From: Ilumatobacter sp963746265
Lineage (GTDB): Bacteria > Actinomycetota > Acidimicrobiia > Acidimicrobiales > Ilumatobacteraceae
Length of the DNA stretch: 64,000 nt
Direction of reading: 5' to 3'
Assembly (NCBI GenBank): GCA_963746265.1
Contig: CAVVAM010000011.1
Span: forward strand, 1 to 64,000
In this document: one piece after another, positions 1 to 8,523 of the stretch
How the letters are laid out: each line of letters begins with the position of its first letter
Position numbering within the stretch: the stretch's first letter is position 1
Notes under the pieces: generated by a model
Databases searched by the model: none
Seen by the model: the letters and a program-made list of their open reading frames with translations, nothing else
What the model was told of the DNA's origin: nothing
Program-made: the position numbers and the translations under genes

Positions 1-1815
1 GGCGTACATCGACTCGATTGATTCGACGTAGTTGGCGTGGATGCCTCGGCGTTTGAGCTTGGATGTCGGGGTCAGCACGTCGGAGTCGGGTAGCCACTCT
101 TCACCGAGCACGACGAACTTCTTGATCTGTTCGACCTGGGCGAATTGCTGGTTGATCTCATCGACGCCCGACTGGATCGCAGCCCGGACGTCGGGATCGG
201 CGGCGAGGTCCTTGAGGCTCATGCCTTGCTTGCCGTTGGCGGCGGCCCAGATCGGCGCCGCTTCCGGGTCGAGAACGAGAAGCGCCGAGCAGAACTTGCG
301 CTGATCACCGATGGCGCATGCCTGCCCGACGAGCGGAATCATCTTCAACGCGGCCTCGAGGTTGGCTGGGCTGATGTTCTTGCCGCCCGAGGTGATGATC
401 AGCTCCTTCTTGCGGTCGACGATCTTGAGGTAGCCCGCTTCGTCCATCTCGCCGATGTCGCCTGAATGCAACCAGCCGTCGATCACGGTCTCGCTCGTCT
501 TGTCCGGCTGCTTGAGGTAGCCCTGGAAGACGTTGCCGCCACGGGCGATGACCTCGCCGTCCTCGGCGATCTTCACTTCCATGCCCGGGATCGCCTGGCC
601 GACGTAGCCGGGCTTGTTGCGTAGTGGCGACCACGTCATCGGGCCGGTCGACTCCGACATGCCGTAGATCTCCGACAGCGGTACCCCGATGGCATTGAAC
701 CACTCGAGGATCTGGGCCGGCAGCGGCGCAGCACCCGTGATGGCCAGCTCCAACGCGTCAAGTCCGACGAGACCTCGGACAGCGTCGAATGCCACGGCGT
801 TGAGGAAGGCAAGGGTGTCCAGTTGTTCCTGAGTGGCCGTGCCGTCGAACTTGGCGCGGTTGATCTCGATTGCCGCCGCTACTCCGTCGTTGAATTGCCC
901 CTGCCTCTCCGGATCAGCGGCCAACGCAGCGTTGACGCCTGCGTAGAGCTTCTCGAACACCCGCGGCACGCCGAACAGCAGTTGCGGGTGCACCTCCTTG
1001 AGGTAGGGCGTCAGCTCGTTTGGATCAGGGCAACACGCGACGTCGTAGCCGAACACAAGGGCGCCGTAGTGGCTGGTCGCACGCTCCGCTATGTGGGCCA
1101 TCGGCAGGTACGACACAACCCGCCAGCCGAGTGCTTCCTCGTGGGTGCGATCGAAGCACTCGAGTAGCAGCTCGACCGTGAACACGACGTTGTACTGGTT
1201 GAGCATCACGCCCTTCGGCGGGCCCGTCGTGCCGGAGGTGTAGATGAGGGTGGCGAGGTCATCAGGGCTGGTCTCGGTGGCGAGCGCGTCGAGATCGGCC
1301 TCGCCGTGCGCGAAGAGGTCGTCGGCCGGGAACACACCGTCGGGCAGAGGGCCTTCGGGTGGGTCAATGACGAAGATCTTCTTCAACTGAGGAAGCTCGT
1401 CGCGAACCTTCAGCATGCGTTGGAGGAACGAATCGTCCTCGAGGATCGCGACCTCGGCTTCGGCGTGGTCGGCCAGGTACTGGATCTCCTCGGGCGACGA
1501 CGAGTTGTAGATCGAGACGGGTGTCGCCCGCACGAACTGAGCGCCGAGATCGAACCAGTGAAAATCCGGCCGGTTGCGCATCATGAGCAAGATCCGTTCG
1601 CCGGGGGTCACGTCGTTCGCAAGCAACCCAGCCGCGACCTGCGCGGCGCGTTTGCGGACGTCGCCGACGGAGAACCGGACCCAACCGCCATCGGCGTCCA
1701 TCGCACTCAGCGACGCTGCGCCTGGGTGGTTGTCGGCGAGTTGCAGGAACTGTTTCGGGATCGTCAGGCCAGCGATTCGTGCGTCGATTTCGGCTGCAGT
1801 GGATCGCGTCGTCAT
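1..1815 (-). CDS. Long-chain acyl-CoA synthetase (FadD/AMP-binding), 3' end cut by window
   Basis: This gene should activate long-chain fatty acids to acyl-CoA through an acyl-AMP intermediate. Reading from the ATG at 1815 gives 605 codons without a stop, so only the extreme C-terminus is missing. The P-loop-like AMP-binding motif YTSGTTGPPKG lies near residue 188. The adenylation motif IYGMSESTGP and the hinge region with SGDIGEMDEAGYLKIVDRKK and the ITSGGKNISPANLE stretch are all present, as in the FadD15-like long-chain family (about 600 residues). It stands alone upstream of an IS element. The substrate chain length cannot be read from the sequence. Confidence 0.93.
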   Translation of the reverse strand, partial: MTTRSTAAEIDARIAGLTIPKQFLQLADNHPGAASLSAMDADGGWVRFSVGDVRKRAAQVAAGLLANDVTPGERILLMMRNRPDFHWFDLGAQFVRATPVSIYNSSSPEEIQYLADHAEAEVAILEDDSFLQRMLKVRDELPQLKKIFVIDPPEGPLPDGVFPADDLFAHGEADLDALATETSPDDLATLIYTSGTTGPPKGVMLNQYNVVFTVELLLECFDRTHEEALGWRVVSYLPMAHIAERATSHYGALVFGYDVACCPDPNELTPYLKEVHPQLLFGVPRVFEKLYAGVNAALAADPERQGQFNDGVAAAIEINRAKFDGTATQEQLDTLAFLNAVAFDAVRGLVGLDALELAITGAAPLPAQILEWFNAIGVPLSEIYGMSESTGPMTWSPLRNKPGYVGQAIPGMEVKIAEDGEVIARGGNVFQGYLKQPDKTSETVIDGWLHSGDIGEMDEAGYLKIVDRKKELIITSGGKNISPANLEAALKMIPLVGQACAIGDQRKFCSALLVLDPEAAPIWAAANGKQGMSLKDLAADPDVRAAIQSGVDEINQQFAQVEQIKKFVVLGEEWLPDSDVLTPTSKLKRRGIHANYVESIESMYA

Positions 1816-1951
1816 AGTTGGGATTCTCGCGTGTGGAGCCAGCGTCGTCCATCGGGTGCCCAGGTCGGGCGTGTGTTCAGTCCAAGGTCACGCAGGACTG
1901 GATCAGCTTGCTATCGGCCTCGGCTGCTACCGAAGTAGTGGTGGACACTGT

Positions 1952-1971
1952 CGAAGCTGGTGCCAGCTTCG
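1952..1971. repeat. 20-bp palindrome upstream of the IS element
   Basis: Two 9-bp arms, CGAAGCTGG and CCAGCTTCG, are separated by two bases. It sits between the acyl-CoA synthetase start (1815) and the left end of the IS (2002). It could be an operator for the synthetase gene or a former hairpin; nothing in the sequence decides. Confidence 0.4.
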
Positions 1972-2001
1972 GTGCAGTTCGCAACCGGGGTTCGTTCGAA
2001 T

Positions 2002-2026
2002 GGGTCTGCTGCACGGTTCGGTGACA
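2002..2026 (+). repeat. IS3-family left inverted repeat (IRL)
   Basis: Begins GGGTCTGCTGCACG and ends GGTGACA. It pairs with 3244-3268 on the opposite strand with three mismatches. Confidence 0.85.
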
Positions 2027-2070
2027 TCTGATCTGGCTTGCTCGAGGAGCGGGCCTGGAAGGATGTTGCT

Positions 2071-2379
2071 ATGCCGAAGCCATACCCGAAGGAGTTCCGC
2101 GACGATGTCGTGAGAGTCGCCCAGAACCGCGAGGAGGGGGTGACGTTGGAGCAGATCGCGAAGGATTTCGGGATCCACCCGATGACGTTGTCGAACTGGC
2201 TGTCCCAGGACGCGATCGACGCCGGCGCGAAGCCGGGTAAGACCACCGTCGACAACGCCGAGCTGCGCGGGGCGAACAAACGCATCCGGTTGTTGGAGCA
2301 GGAGAACGAGGTGCTGCGTCGGGCGGCTGCGTATCTGTCGCAGGCGAACCTGCCGGGAAAAGGATCTACCCGCTCGTGA
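2071..2379 (+). CDS. IS3-family transposase OrfA (HTH protein)
   Basis: OrfA of the IS3 element, 102 residues from the ATG at 2071. It has the N-terminal helix-turn-helix of the family (LEQIAKDFGIHPMTLSNWL) followed by a leucine-zipper-like helix (IRLLEQENEVLRRAAAYL). In IS3 elements OrfA binds the terminal repeats and is fused to OrfB by a -1 ribosomal frameshift. The ORF appears intact. Its stop (TGA, 2377-2379) overlaps a GTG in the orfB frame at 2376. Confidence 0.9.
   Translation: MPKPYPKEFRDDVVRVAQNREEGVTLEQIAKDFGIHPMTLSNWLSQDAIDAGAKPGKTTVDNAELRGANKRIRLLEQENEVLRRAAAYLSQANLPGKGSTRS
2355..2361 (+). other. -1 programmed frameshift slippery site in the IS3 element
   Basis: The heptamer is G GGA AAA in the orfA frame, a perfect X XXY YYZ slippery sequence. 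A -1 slip here moves the ribosome into the orfB frame and yields the typical IS3 OrfAB junction (the residues after it read RIYPLVRELAADGIPV). The mechanism is well established for IS3 elements; the site itself is read directly from the sequence. Confidence 0.75.
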
Positions 2380-3295
2380 GAGAGCTCGCTGCTGACGGGA
2401 TTCCCGTCACGGTGACGTGTCGGGTCTTGAAGCTCTGCCGCCAGGACTACTACCGCTGGCGCCGCCGGCCCGTCACCGACGCGCTGCTCAACGAGGCGCA
2501 CATCGCGAACGCCGTGTTCGACGCGCATGTCGATGACCCGGGGTTCGGGTATCGGTTCCTTTCCGATGAGGTCCCAGCCGCCGGGCACGACGTGTGTGAC
2601 CGGACGGTGTGGCGGATCTGCCGGGACAACGCCTGGTGGTCGGAGTTCGGCAAGAAGAAGTCGAAGGCGTCGAAGCCCGGCGCTCCCGCCCACGACGATC
2701 TCGTGAAGCGCGATTTCACTGCTGCGGGTCCCGACGAGTTGTGGCTTACCGACATCACTGAGCACTGGACCCGCGAGGGAACGCTCTACTTGTGCGCGAT
2801 CAAAGATGTCTGGTCGAACCGGATCGTTGGCTACTCGATCGACAGCCGCAGGAAGGCCCGGCTCGCCGTCAACGCGATCGACAACGCCGCCGCACGTCGA
2901 GGCGGTGACGTCGCCGGCTGCATTTTGCATTCCGACAGGGGGTCGCAATTTCGTTCTCGGAAGGCTCAGCGGGCGTTGGTGCGTCACGGCATGGTCGGCT
3001 CGATGGGCCAAGTCGGCTCAGCCGGCGACAACGCTGCGATGGAATCTTCTTCTCGCTCCTGCAGAAGAACGTCCTCAACCGCCGCACCTGGACCACCCGC
3101 GACGAGCTGCGCATCGAGATCGTGACCTGGATCGAACGGACCTACCACCGCCGCCGCCGACAGCCCCGACTCGGCCGATTGACCCCGATCGAATACGAGA
3201 CCATCATGAACCCGGCCACCAAGGCCGCCCAACAAACCCCACCTGTCACCAGATCGTGCAGCAGACCCTCTTTCGGGGACGTTGGCCTCTACTGA
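2376..3295 (+). pseudogene. IS3-family transposase OrfB (DDE integrase), frameshifted
   Basis: This is the rve-type catalytic half of the transposase. The first catalytic Asp is in LTDITEHW and the second in HSDRGSQF. The catalytic Glu is in NAAMES at about 3042. Immediately after that Glu codon a single T appears to be missing (TCTTCTTC where TCTTTCTTC would restore the frame). The rest (SLLQKNVLNRRTW and onward to the TGA at 3293-3295) therefore sits in another frame. The restored stop lies just outside the right inverted repeat. The frame is lost exactly at the active site, so no functional transposase would be made from this copy. Confidence 0.85.
3244..3268 (+). repeat. IS3-family right inverted repeat (IRR)
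   Basis: The reverse complement begins GGGTCTGCTGCACG and ends GGTGACA, matching IRL at 22 of 25 positions. Confidence 0.85.
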
Positions 3296-3462
3296 TGCGC
3301 GACCAGGCTTTCCAGATTCATGGTAGGCAACCGAGAGGGGTCTCGGTGGAGCGTGAGGAGGCGGGACATGATCGTGCGGCGACTCGTGGCGCCTCTGCGC
3401 CCTGTGTTGGCAGACGGCGACTGCGCTTCCCGCTCCGAGCACGAACATTCCAGTTATGGTCA

Positions 3463-4611
3463 TCAACTGGTGCGCAACGCGTCGATAAGTGCAGCGGCAA
3501 GCTGGGTCGAGAGGTCGTCGTCGAGGTTCTGGGCAAGGACGACGACGACGAGATCGGAGTCGGGCACGACGACGATCTTCTGGCCGAAGAAGCCCTCGGC
3601 CGAGAAGGTGTCGGGAGCGTTGACGTCGATCCAGAAGCCCGAGCCGTAGGGGGGTGCGAGCGGTGTCGCAGTGCGAGCGCTGTCGACCCAGCCTTCGGGC
3701 AGGATTCGTTGGCCGTCCCAGACGCCGTCGCGGAGATAGAGCAGTCCGAAGCGTGCATAGTCGCGAGCGGTCATGTCCGCCCCGTAGCCGGCAACCCAGT
3801 AGCCGTCTGCGTCGAAGGTGAGTTCGACACTGTCGATGCCGAGAGGGTCGAACAACCTGGCATCGATCCATCGGGCATACTCGTCGTTGGTGCCGACGAG
3901 ATCACCAATCATCCGTCCGACGATCGCGGTGGAGCCGGTGCTGTAGTTGAACGCCGTACCTGGTGGTGCCGTGAGCGGCCGGTCGGCCTGCTCGTGGGCG
4001 GCGTTGACGCTTGCGGTGCCCGCAACGAGGTCGAACACGTCCGTGGACTCGTCCCATTGCAGCCCCGACGTCATCTGCATCAGCATCTGTGGCGTAATCG
4101 CCGATCGCGGGTCCTCGGGGGAATTCCATTCTTCGATGTCGGCAGGCTCGTCGACGTCGATTGCGGCATCGCGGACCAGCACGCCGACGAGGGCGTGGGT
4201 GACGCTCTTGGCGATCGACCACGAGGGGTGGACCCGAGAAGGGTCCCAGCCTTCGCCGTATGCCTCCACGACGATCGAGCCACCTTGGACGACGAGCACA
4301 GCATCGATCGTCCCGAATCCACTCTCGGCTGCCAACGCCTCGTCGACGATCGCTGCGACAGCGTCTGGGTCGGCAGACGGCGGGGAAGTCGGCCAATCGT
4401 CGTTCGGGAACAGAACGCCATCGGGCTGCGGGGGCAGCGGCGTGAGTGAGGGAACGGTCGATGGCGCCGAAGCCGTGTCCGCCGCGGACGACGTCGACGT
4501 CGACGTCGCTGCCGGGTCAGGTGCCGGCTCAGCCAGACCGTCCGTTCGCTCACAAGCCGCCGCGAGGATCAGCACCGTCGCGAGCACGAGGCGTCGTACT
4601 CTGCCCGGCAT
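3463..4611 (-). CDS. Beta-lactamase-family serine hydrolase, lipoprotein
   Basis: A predicted lipid-anchored serine hydrolase of the penicillin-binding/beta-lactamase fold (class C and esterase EstB-like). From the ATG at 4611 it has 382 residues. It starts with a lipoprotein signal (LVLATVLILAAAC, lipobox Cys20), then a Pro/Thr/Ser-rich linker (about 25-80). The active-site SxxK is S132-I-A-K135 and the Tyr motif is YST at 223, where many relatives have YxN. A longer start at 4701 is open but would put about 30 residues before the signal helix, so I prefer 4611. Its substrate (peptidoglycan peptide, ester or beta-lactam) is not determinable. It lies alone downstream of the IS. Confidence 0.88.
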   Translation of the reverse strand: MPGRVRRLVLATVLILAAACERTDGLAEPAPDPAATSTSTSSAADTASAPSTVPSLTPLPPQPDGVLFPNDDWPTSPPSADPDAVAAIVDEALAAESGFGTIDAVLVVQGGSIVVEAYGEGWDPSRVHPSWSIAKSVTHALVGVLVRDAAIDVDEPADIEEWNSPEDPRSAITPQMLMQMTSGLQWDESTDVFDLVAGTASVNAAHEQADRPLTAPPGTAFNYSTGSTAIVGRMIGDLVGTNDEYARWIDARLFDPLGIDSVELTFDADGYWVAGYGADMTARDYARFGLLYLRDGVWDGQRILPEGWVDSARTATPLAPPYGSGFWIDVNAPDTFSAEGFFGQKIVVVPDSDLVVVVLAQNLDDDLSTQLAAALIDALRTS

Positions 4612-5098
4612 CGGCACTCGACCACCCTTGACAACGCGATCGACGCCGTTGTCGGTGTCGGTGTCGGCATTCATCACGATACGTGTCTTCATGCTTCTCA
4701 TCCGGATGGCTACGCCGATGGCACCCTCTACGCTCGCAGACCTCCGATCGGTGCAGTAGGGGACGAGGTCACCGCATCAACCGTCGCGGCGTGAACCGAT
4801 CAACCTGGTCGTTACGGCTTGTAGTCCTGGCGAGCGTGGGTGGACCACCAGTGCGGCCAACATCAGTGCACGCCAAACCTCTTCACCCCGCCCTCTCCTC
4901 GGGCTTGCCGGCGCGTCATTACCGAGCGCGGAACTTGGGCCGCGATGCGGCGCGATCGTCGTCGGGGGCTCCGTGATTCCGTGCGACGGTTATCAGGTGC
5001 CCTGCAACAACACATGGATGACGCTTCGCGAGCACGGGATGGCGCTCGTTCTGGGGACGGCCGGCAATGCGCAGAATGTCCTCAATGCGCCGCCAGCT
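4612..5098. other. Intergenic, no gene seen
   Basis: It separates the serine hydrolase start from the end of the next minus-strand gene. Open frames here lack SD sequences and any recognisable motif. It presumably holds the serine hydrolase promoter near 4620-4700. Confidence 0.4.
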
Positions 5099-5479
5099 CT
5101 ACTTTCGCGGCTTGGCCGCGGCCTTCTTCGTTGGCTTGGGTTTCAAGGTGCCGATCCACTCCCACGCCCGGTCATACCATTCCCGCAGAGCCTCGGTATC
5201 GCCCAGCAGCGTTGCCGGCACCGAAGAGTAGCCCCGCATGGTGCGGCCATACTGGACGACCGGCCCGCTCTCGTACTGCGATCGGAACTCGGCCTCCAAC
5301 TCCTCTGAGAGGTGCAGCGCCATCACGCCGTCGCCATCGAGGAAGCTGAACATGTGACCATTGCGTGAGGTGTAGGGGTTCTTGGCACCCTTGACCTCGC
5401 CGTTGCCGGACGCGTCGACCACGGCCCGATAGCGCTCGAGCGCTTCGACGGGTCCGGGGAACTCTGATCCTCTTGGCAT
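5099..5479 (-). CDS. Small conserved hypothetical protein, TfoX/Sxy N-domain-like
   Basis: 126 residues ending in a Lys/Pro-rich tail (LKPKPTKKAAAKPRK). The central pattern resembles small actinobacterial proteins related to the TfoX/Sxy N-terminal domain: NPYTSRNGHMFSFLDGDGVM, then LHLSEELEAEF, then YSSVPATLLGDTEAL. I recall this resemblance from family patterns and could not test it. No signal peptide or membrane segment is seen. A role in competence should not be assumed; many such proteins are uncharacterised. Confidence 0.7.
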   Translation of the reverse strand: MPRGSEFPGPVEALERYRAVVDASGNGEVKGAKNPYTSRNGHMFSFLDGDGVMALHLSEELEAEFRSQYESGPVVQYGRTMRGYSSVPATLLGDTEALREWYDRAWEWIGTLKPKPTKKAAAKPRK

Positions 5480-5655
5480 CGGCCAATCCTGCCACGGTGG
5501 TAACGAGCGTCGAGCGAAGCGCGTGGGAGTGCCTCATATCGCCTACCCGGTGGCGAGTTCGGAGGCATCCCCGATCGCCGGGTCGGCGACGCGATTTTCG
5601 TGCCAACTACGCGATCTCCGAGCACTTCTCTGGGGAGGAGGAGTTGGTGCTTCGC

Positions 5656-6312
5656 TCAGTCGGGGAGTCTGGCGACAGCGGTGGTGGCGATCCGGAAGAG
5701 CTCGTCGTCGCTGATCAAGGGCAATTCGGTTGCCCCATCGAGGGTTTCCCAAATTCCGATCTCGACAAGGACGTCGCCGTCGGCAACCCAGACCGTTCTG
5801 TTGAGGTCAAAGCGGCCGTTGGATGGCCTCTCGGTGGGAGACTGCACGGCGACACTCCGATCTCCGATCTTGGGCGGGTCGATGGGGGTCCACGAGTAGG
5901 TATCGCCGTAGTCGGTCCATTTGACCCCATCGCACAATGCGACAGCGGCTTCCAGATCCGTCATGAGAGTGTCGATGTCGCCGGACTCGACGATCCGCAG
6001 CGTCTCGAACAGTTTCATCGGATCGGGGTCATCGGTCGGCCAGACGAAACGGACGTCGACTCCGCCGACCTCTTTGAACTCGAAGTCCGAGTCCGGGCAG
6101 AAACTGATGGCCACGTCGGAACTCGCTCCGAACTGATCGCGTCCCTCCAGTTCGAAGTCGCCACCTACATCGTCAATCGTCAGCAACGATGGTTCCAGCG
6201 CCACCGTTGCAGCCGATGGCGGCTCGGTCGGCGACGAGCTGCAACCCGCGACGAGCCCGACAACGAGGACTCCGACGGGGAACCAGCCCGAGACCTTCGG
6301 TCGACGGCCCAT
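5656..6312 (-). CDS. Putative lipoprotein of unknown function
   Basis: 218 residues from the ATG at 6312. It begins with a lipoprotein signal peptide (basic start, then VGVLVVGLVAGCSS, lipobox Cys24) and is otherwise acidic with scattered Trp and Asp. It resembles small actinobacterial lipoproteins of the sensor or PknH-like extracytoplasmic type only in general composition, and I do not recognise the family. The start lies 2 bases after the stop of the upstream membrane-protein gene (6315-6674), so the two are probably one transcript. Confidence 0.75.
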   Translation of the reverse strand: MGRRPKVSGWFPVGVLVVGLVAGCSSSPTEPPSAATVALEPSLLTIDDVGGDFELEGRDQFGASSDVAISFCPDSDFEFKEVGGVDVRFVWPTDDPDPMKLFETLRIVESGDIDTLMTDLEAAVALCDGVKWTDYGDTYSWTPIDPPKIGDRSVAVQSPTERPSNGRFDLNRTVWVADGDVLVEIGIWETLDGATELPLISDDELFRIATTAVARLPD

Positions 6313-6314
6313 GT

Positions 6315-6674
6315 TCACATCACGAGTCCGACGATGCTGAGGATCGTGATCCCGACGCCGGCGAGCGCGCCGATCCCCAGTGGGAGCAGCCCACGGCGAT
6401 CGCCGCGACCTGCGGCGCGTCCACCGAAGTGAACAGCCGCAGCGCACGGCATCAGCGACACCGCGAGGATTGGAATGATGCAGATCAGATCCACCCAGAA
6501 GGGCGCGTCGTCGTTCTCTGGCTGGTAGCCGAACAGGTCATACAGGACGTACCCCACTGCGATGGCCAGCAGGAAGAACACCGGGATCAGGGCGACCGCG
6601 ACCCACCCACGGCCGACCCACGGTTCAGAGCGAGATGCCTCGCCGCGCCGATCGACATGGTTCGTGGCTGTCAT
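6315..6674 (-). CDS. Small integral membrane protein
   Basis: 119 residues with three hydrophobic stretches: about 25-45 (VAVALIPVFFLLAIAVGYVL), 60-80 (WVDLICIIPILAVSLMPCAA) and 98-118. No known domain is recognised. It is the first gene of a two-gene minus-strand operon with the lipoprotein at 5656-6312, which suggests a shared envelope function. Confidence 0.7.
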   Translation of the reverse strand: MTATNHVDRRGEASRSEPWVGRGWVAVALIPVFFLLAIAVGYVLYDLFGYQPENDDAPFWVDLICIIPILAVSLMPCAAAVHFGGRAAGRGDRRGLLPLGIGALAGVGITILSIVGLVM

Positions 6675-6721
6675 CGCACAACCCTCGTTCCAACCTCATC
6701 GTGCGCTGCGATCGTCCGGAC

Positions 6722-6808
6722 TCCCAGGGTCCAAAGACCCGCCCGTCTGATCTCGTGGCGAGGTCGACCGCATCGCGTTGATGCGGTGGATGACCTTGGA
6801 CCCTGGGA
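6722..6808. repeat. Nested inverted repeats between divergent genes
   Basis: A 13-bp perfect inverted repeat, TCCCAGGGTCCAA at 6722-6734 and TTGGACCCTGGGA at 6796-6808, encloses a second one, ACCGCATC at 6767-6774 and GATGCGGT at 6780-6787. They lie in the divergent gap between the membrane-protein gene (start 6674) and WS/DGAT (start 6867). They are plausible operators or a structured leader. Confidence 0.5.
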
Positions 6809-6866
6809 TCGCTGCGGACCGCGGTTGGAGGATGAGGGTGGCGGTGGTTCGAGAGGAGCGGTTGGG

Positions 6867-8246
6867 GTGGAGCGATTGGGTGGTCTGGACGCCGTGTTCC
6901 TCGCGATCGAGGGGCCCGTGAGTCCGATGAATATCGGATCGGTCGGGGTCTTCGACGGTCCGGTTCCGTCACTGGAATCGGTGCGGGCGTTCGTTGCAGC
7001 CAAGATCGTGCTCGTGCCCCGCTGTCGCCAACGCGTGCGCGAGTGCTGGCGCGGCGCGGCGCGGCCCGTGTGGATCGATGATGTCGATTTCGAGCTTGAC
7101 GATCATGTTCATCGGATGGTGCTCTCGGGTGAGCACCCTGACGCCCTGGAGCGGTTCGTCGAGCAGGTGATGGTGCTGCCGCTCGACCGCGGTCGGGCGC
7201 TGTGGGAGATGTGGGTCGTCGAGGGATTCGGGGAGGATCGTTGGGCGGTCGTGTCGAAGATGCACCACTGCATGGTCGACGGGATCGCCGGCACCGATCT
7301 GCTGGCCCTGATCATGGATCCGGGCCCTGGTGTGGAACACCCGCCCGCCACTTTGTGGGAGGCGACTCGCGAGCCGACGGCGGTCGAGATCGCGCGCTTC
7401 AGTTCGGTGATGGTTGCCAGGTCGGTGTGGGCCCACGTCCGTCACCTGATCCGCTTCGTCCTACATCCGCGTGGGACGTGGATGCAGCTCTGCCATATCG
7501 TCGCCGGCGGGCGAGGCCTGTGGCTGCAACCGAGCCGTCGTGACTCGCCGCTCACCGGACCGATCGGACCACACCGGCACTGGGCCCACACGCAGGCGTC
7601 ATTGGGGGATGTCGCCACCATCCGGCATGCGTTCGGAGGGACCGTGAACGACGTCGTCCTGGCCGCCATTGCGCAGGGGTTTCGTGAACTGCTCGGCGCC
7701 CGGGATCAGCCGCTCGAAGACCGCACGGTGATGGCACTGGTCCCCGTCTCGACGCGCACCCCCGCCGAGCGTGGACGGCTCGACAATCGTGTCGCCGTCA
7801 TCCACGCCCTGCTCCCGGTCGGTATCGACGACCCGGTCGTCACATACAGGGCGATCTGCCGGCACCTCGATGAGGTGAAGGCCTCCCACCAAACCGAGGC
7901 CTCGAGGGTGCTGCTCCACACCGGTGACTTCACACCGCACCCGATCGCCGCTGTCGTGGCCCGCGCGGTCGTGCGGTTCCAACAGAACATCGAGACGATC
8001 GCCACGAACGTGCCCGGGCCGCGAGCACCGATGTATCTCTGCGGCCGCCGCATGCTCGCGGCCTATCCGTTCGCGCCGATCGCCGGGCGGATCCAGATCG
8101 CGATCGCGATCTGGTCGTACTCCGGCGTCCTCTACATCGGCATCACCGGCGACCGGCAGGGCATACGCGACCTCGACACCCTCGTGCGAGGTATCGACCG
8201 CGGATTCGACGTTTTGCTCGACGAAGCGCGCGCCGCCGCTTGCTGA
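6867..8246 (+). CDS. Wax ester synthase/diacylglycerol O-acyltransferase (WS/DGAT)
   Basis: This enzyme transfers acyl groups from acyl-CoA to diacylglycerol or a fatty alcohol, giving triacylglycerol or wax ester storage lipid. The protein has 459 residues, normal for the family. The start LGGLDAVFLAIEGP is typical. The catalytic HHxxxDG is H133-H134-C-M-V-D138-G139. The C-terminal WES acyltransferase domain has the NVPGPRAPMYLCGRRM motif. The GTG at 6867 is chosen because an SD (AGGAG, 6854-6858) sits 8 bases upstream and matches the conserved N-terminus. Together with the FadD-like gene it suggests lipid storage. Confidence 0.95.
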   Translation: MERLGGLDAVFLAIEGPVSPMNIGSVGVFDGPVPSLESVRAFVAAKIVLVPRCRQRVRECWRGAARPVWIDDVDFELDDHVHRMVLSGEHPDALERFVEQVMVLPLDRGRALWEMWVVEGFGEDRWAVVSKMHHCMVDGIAGTDLLALIMDPGPGVEHPPATLWEATREPTAVEIARFSSVMVARSVWAHVRHLIRFVLHPRGTWMQLCHIVAGGRGLWLQPSRRDSPLTGPIGPHRHWAHTQASLGDVATIRHAFGGTVNDVVLAAIAQGFRELLGARDQPLEDRTVMALVPVSTRTPAERGRLDNRVAVIHALLPVGIDDPVVTYRAICRHLDEVKASHQTEASRVLLHTGDFTPHPIAAVVARAVVRFQQNIETIATNVPGPRAPMYLCGRRMLAAYPFAPIAGRIQIAIAIWSYSGVLYIGITGDRQGIRDLDTLVRGIDRGFDVLLDEARAAAC

Positions 8247-8474
8247 CGACCCCGGATGCCACTCTCAGGGCGGCCGGACCGCTCAGGGCTACCGGTCGGC
8301 CTCGATCGTTGCCAGATCCATGAGATCAGCCTCGGCCGGAGGACCCACGCCGTCGCTCTCAACGGCTCTGCATCGGTGCGCGGGTATCGGGTTGGTGGAC
8401 CACCGAAGGCGGGCCGTTCGGCTCGTTGAGTGTCGAGAAGGGCAGGCGCACGATGAGGGGAGAAGGATGTAGTC

Positions 8475-8505
8475 GGGCTCCCTGACCCGTCGGGTCAGGA
8501 AGCCC
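8475..8505. terminator. Strong hairpin between WS/DGAT and the next gene
   Basis: The inner stem CCTGACCC / GGGTCAGG (8481-8488 and 8492-8499) is extended by GGGCT / AGCCC after one mismatch. No U-tract follows. It may terminate WS/DGAT or act in the leader of the gene at 8524, whose start is 18 bases away. Confidence 0.5.
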
Positions 8506-8523
8506 CGAGGACGAGGTGCGGTC

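Larger units (their letters stand above)
2002..3268 (+). mobile_element. IS3-family insertion sequence, 1267 bp
   Basis: Imperfect terminal inverted repeats (22 of 25 matching) at 2002-2026 and 3244-3268 bracket overlapping orfA and orfB of the IS3 type. The length is typical of the family. No 3-4 bp target duplication is evident (AAT on the left, TCT on the right), so the insertion may be old or one flank may have been rearranged. The transposase is inactivated by a frameshift in orfB, so the copy as given is not autonomous. Confidence 0.88.
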
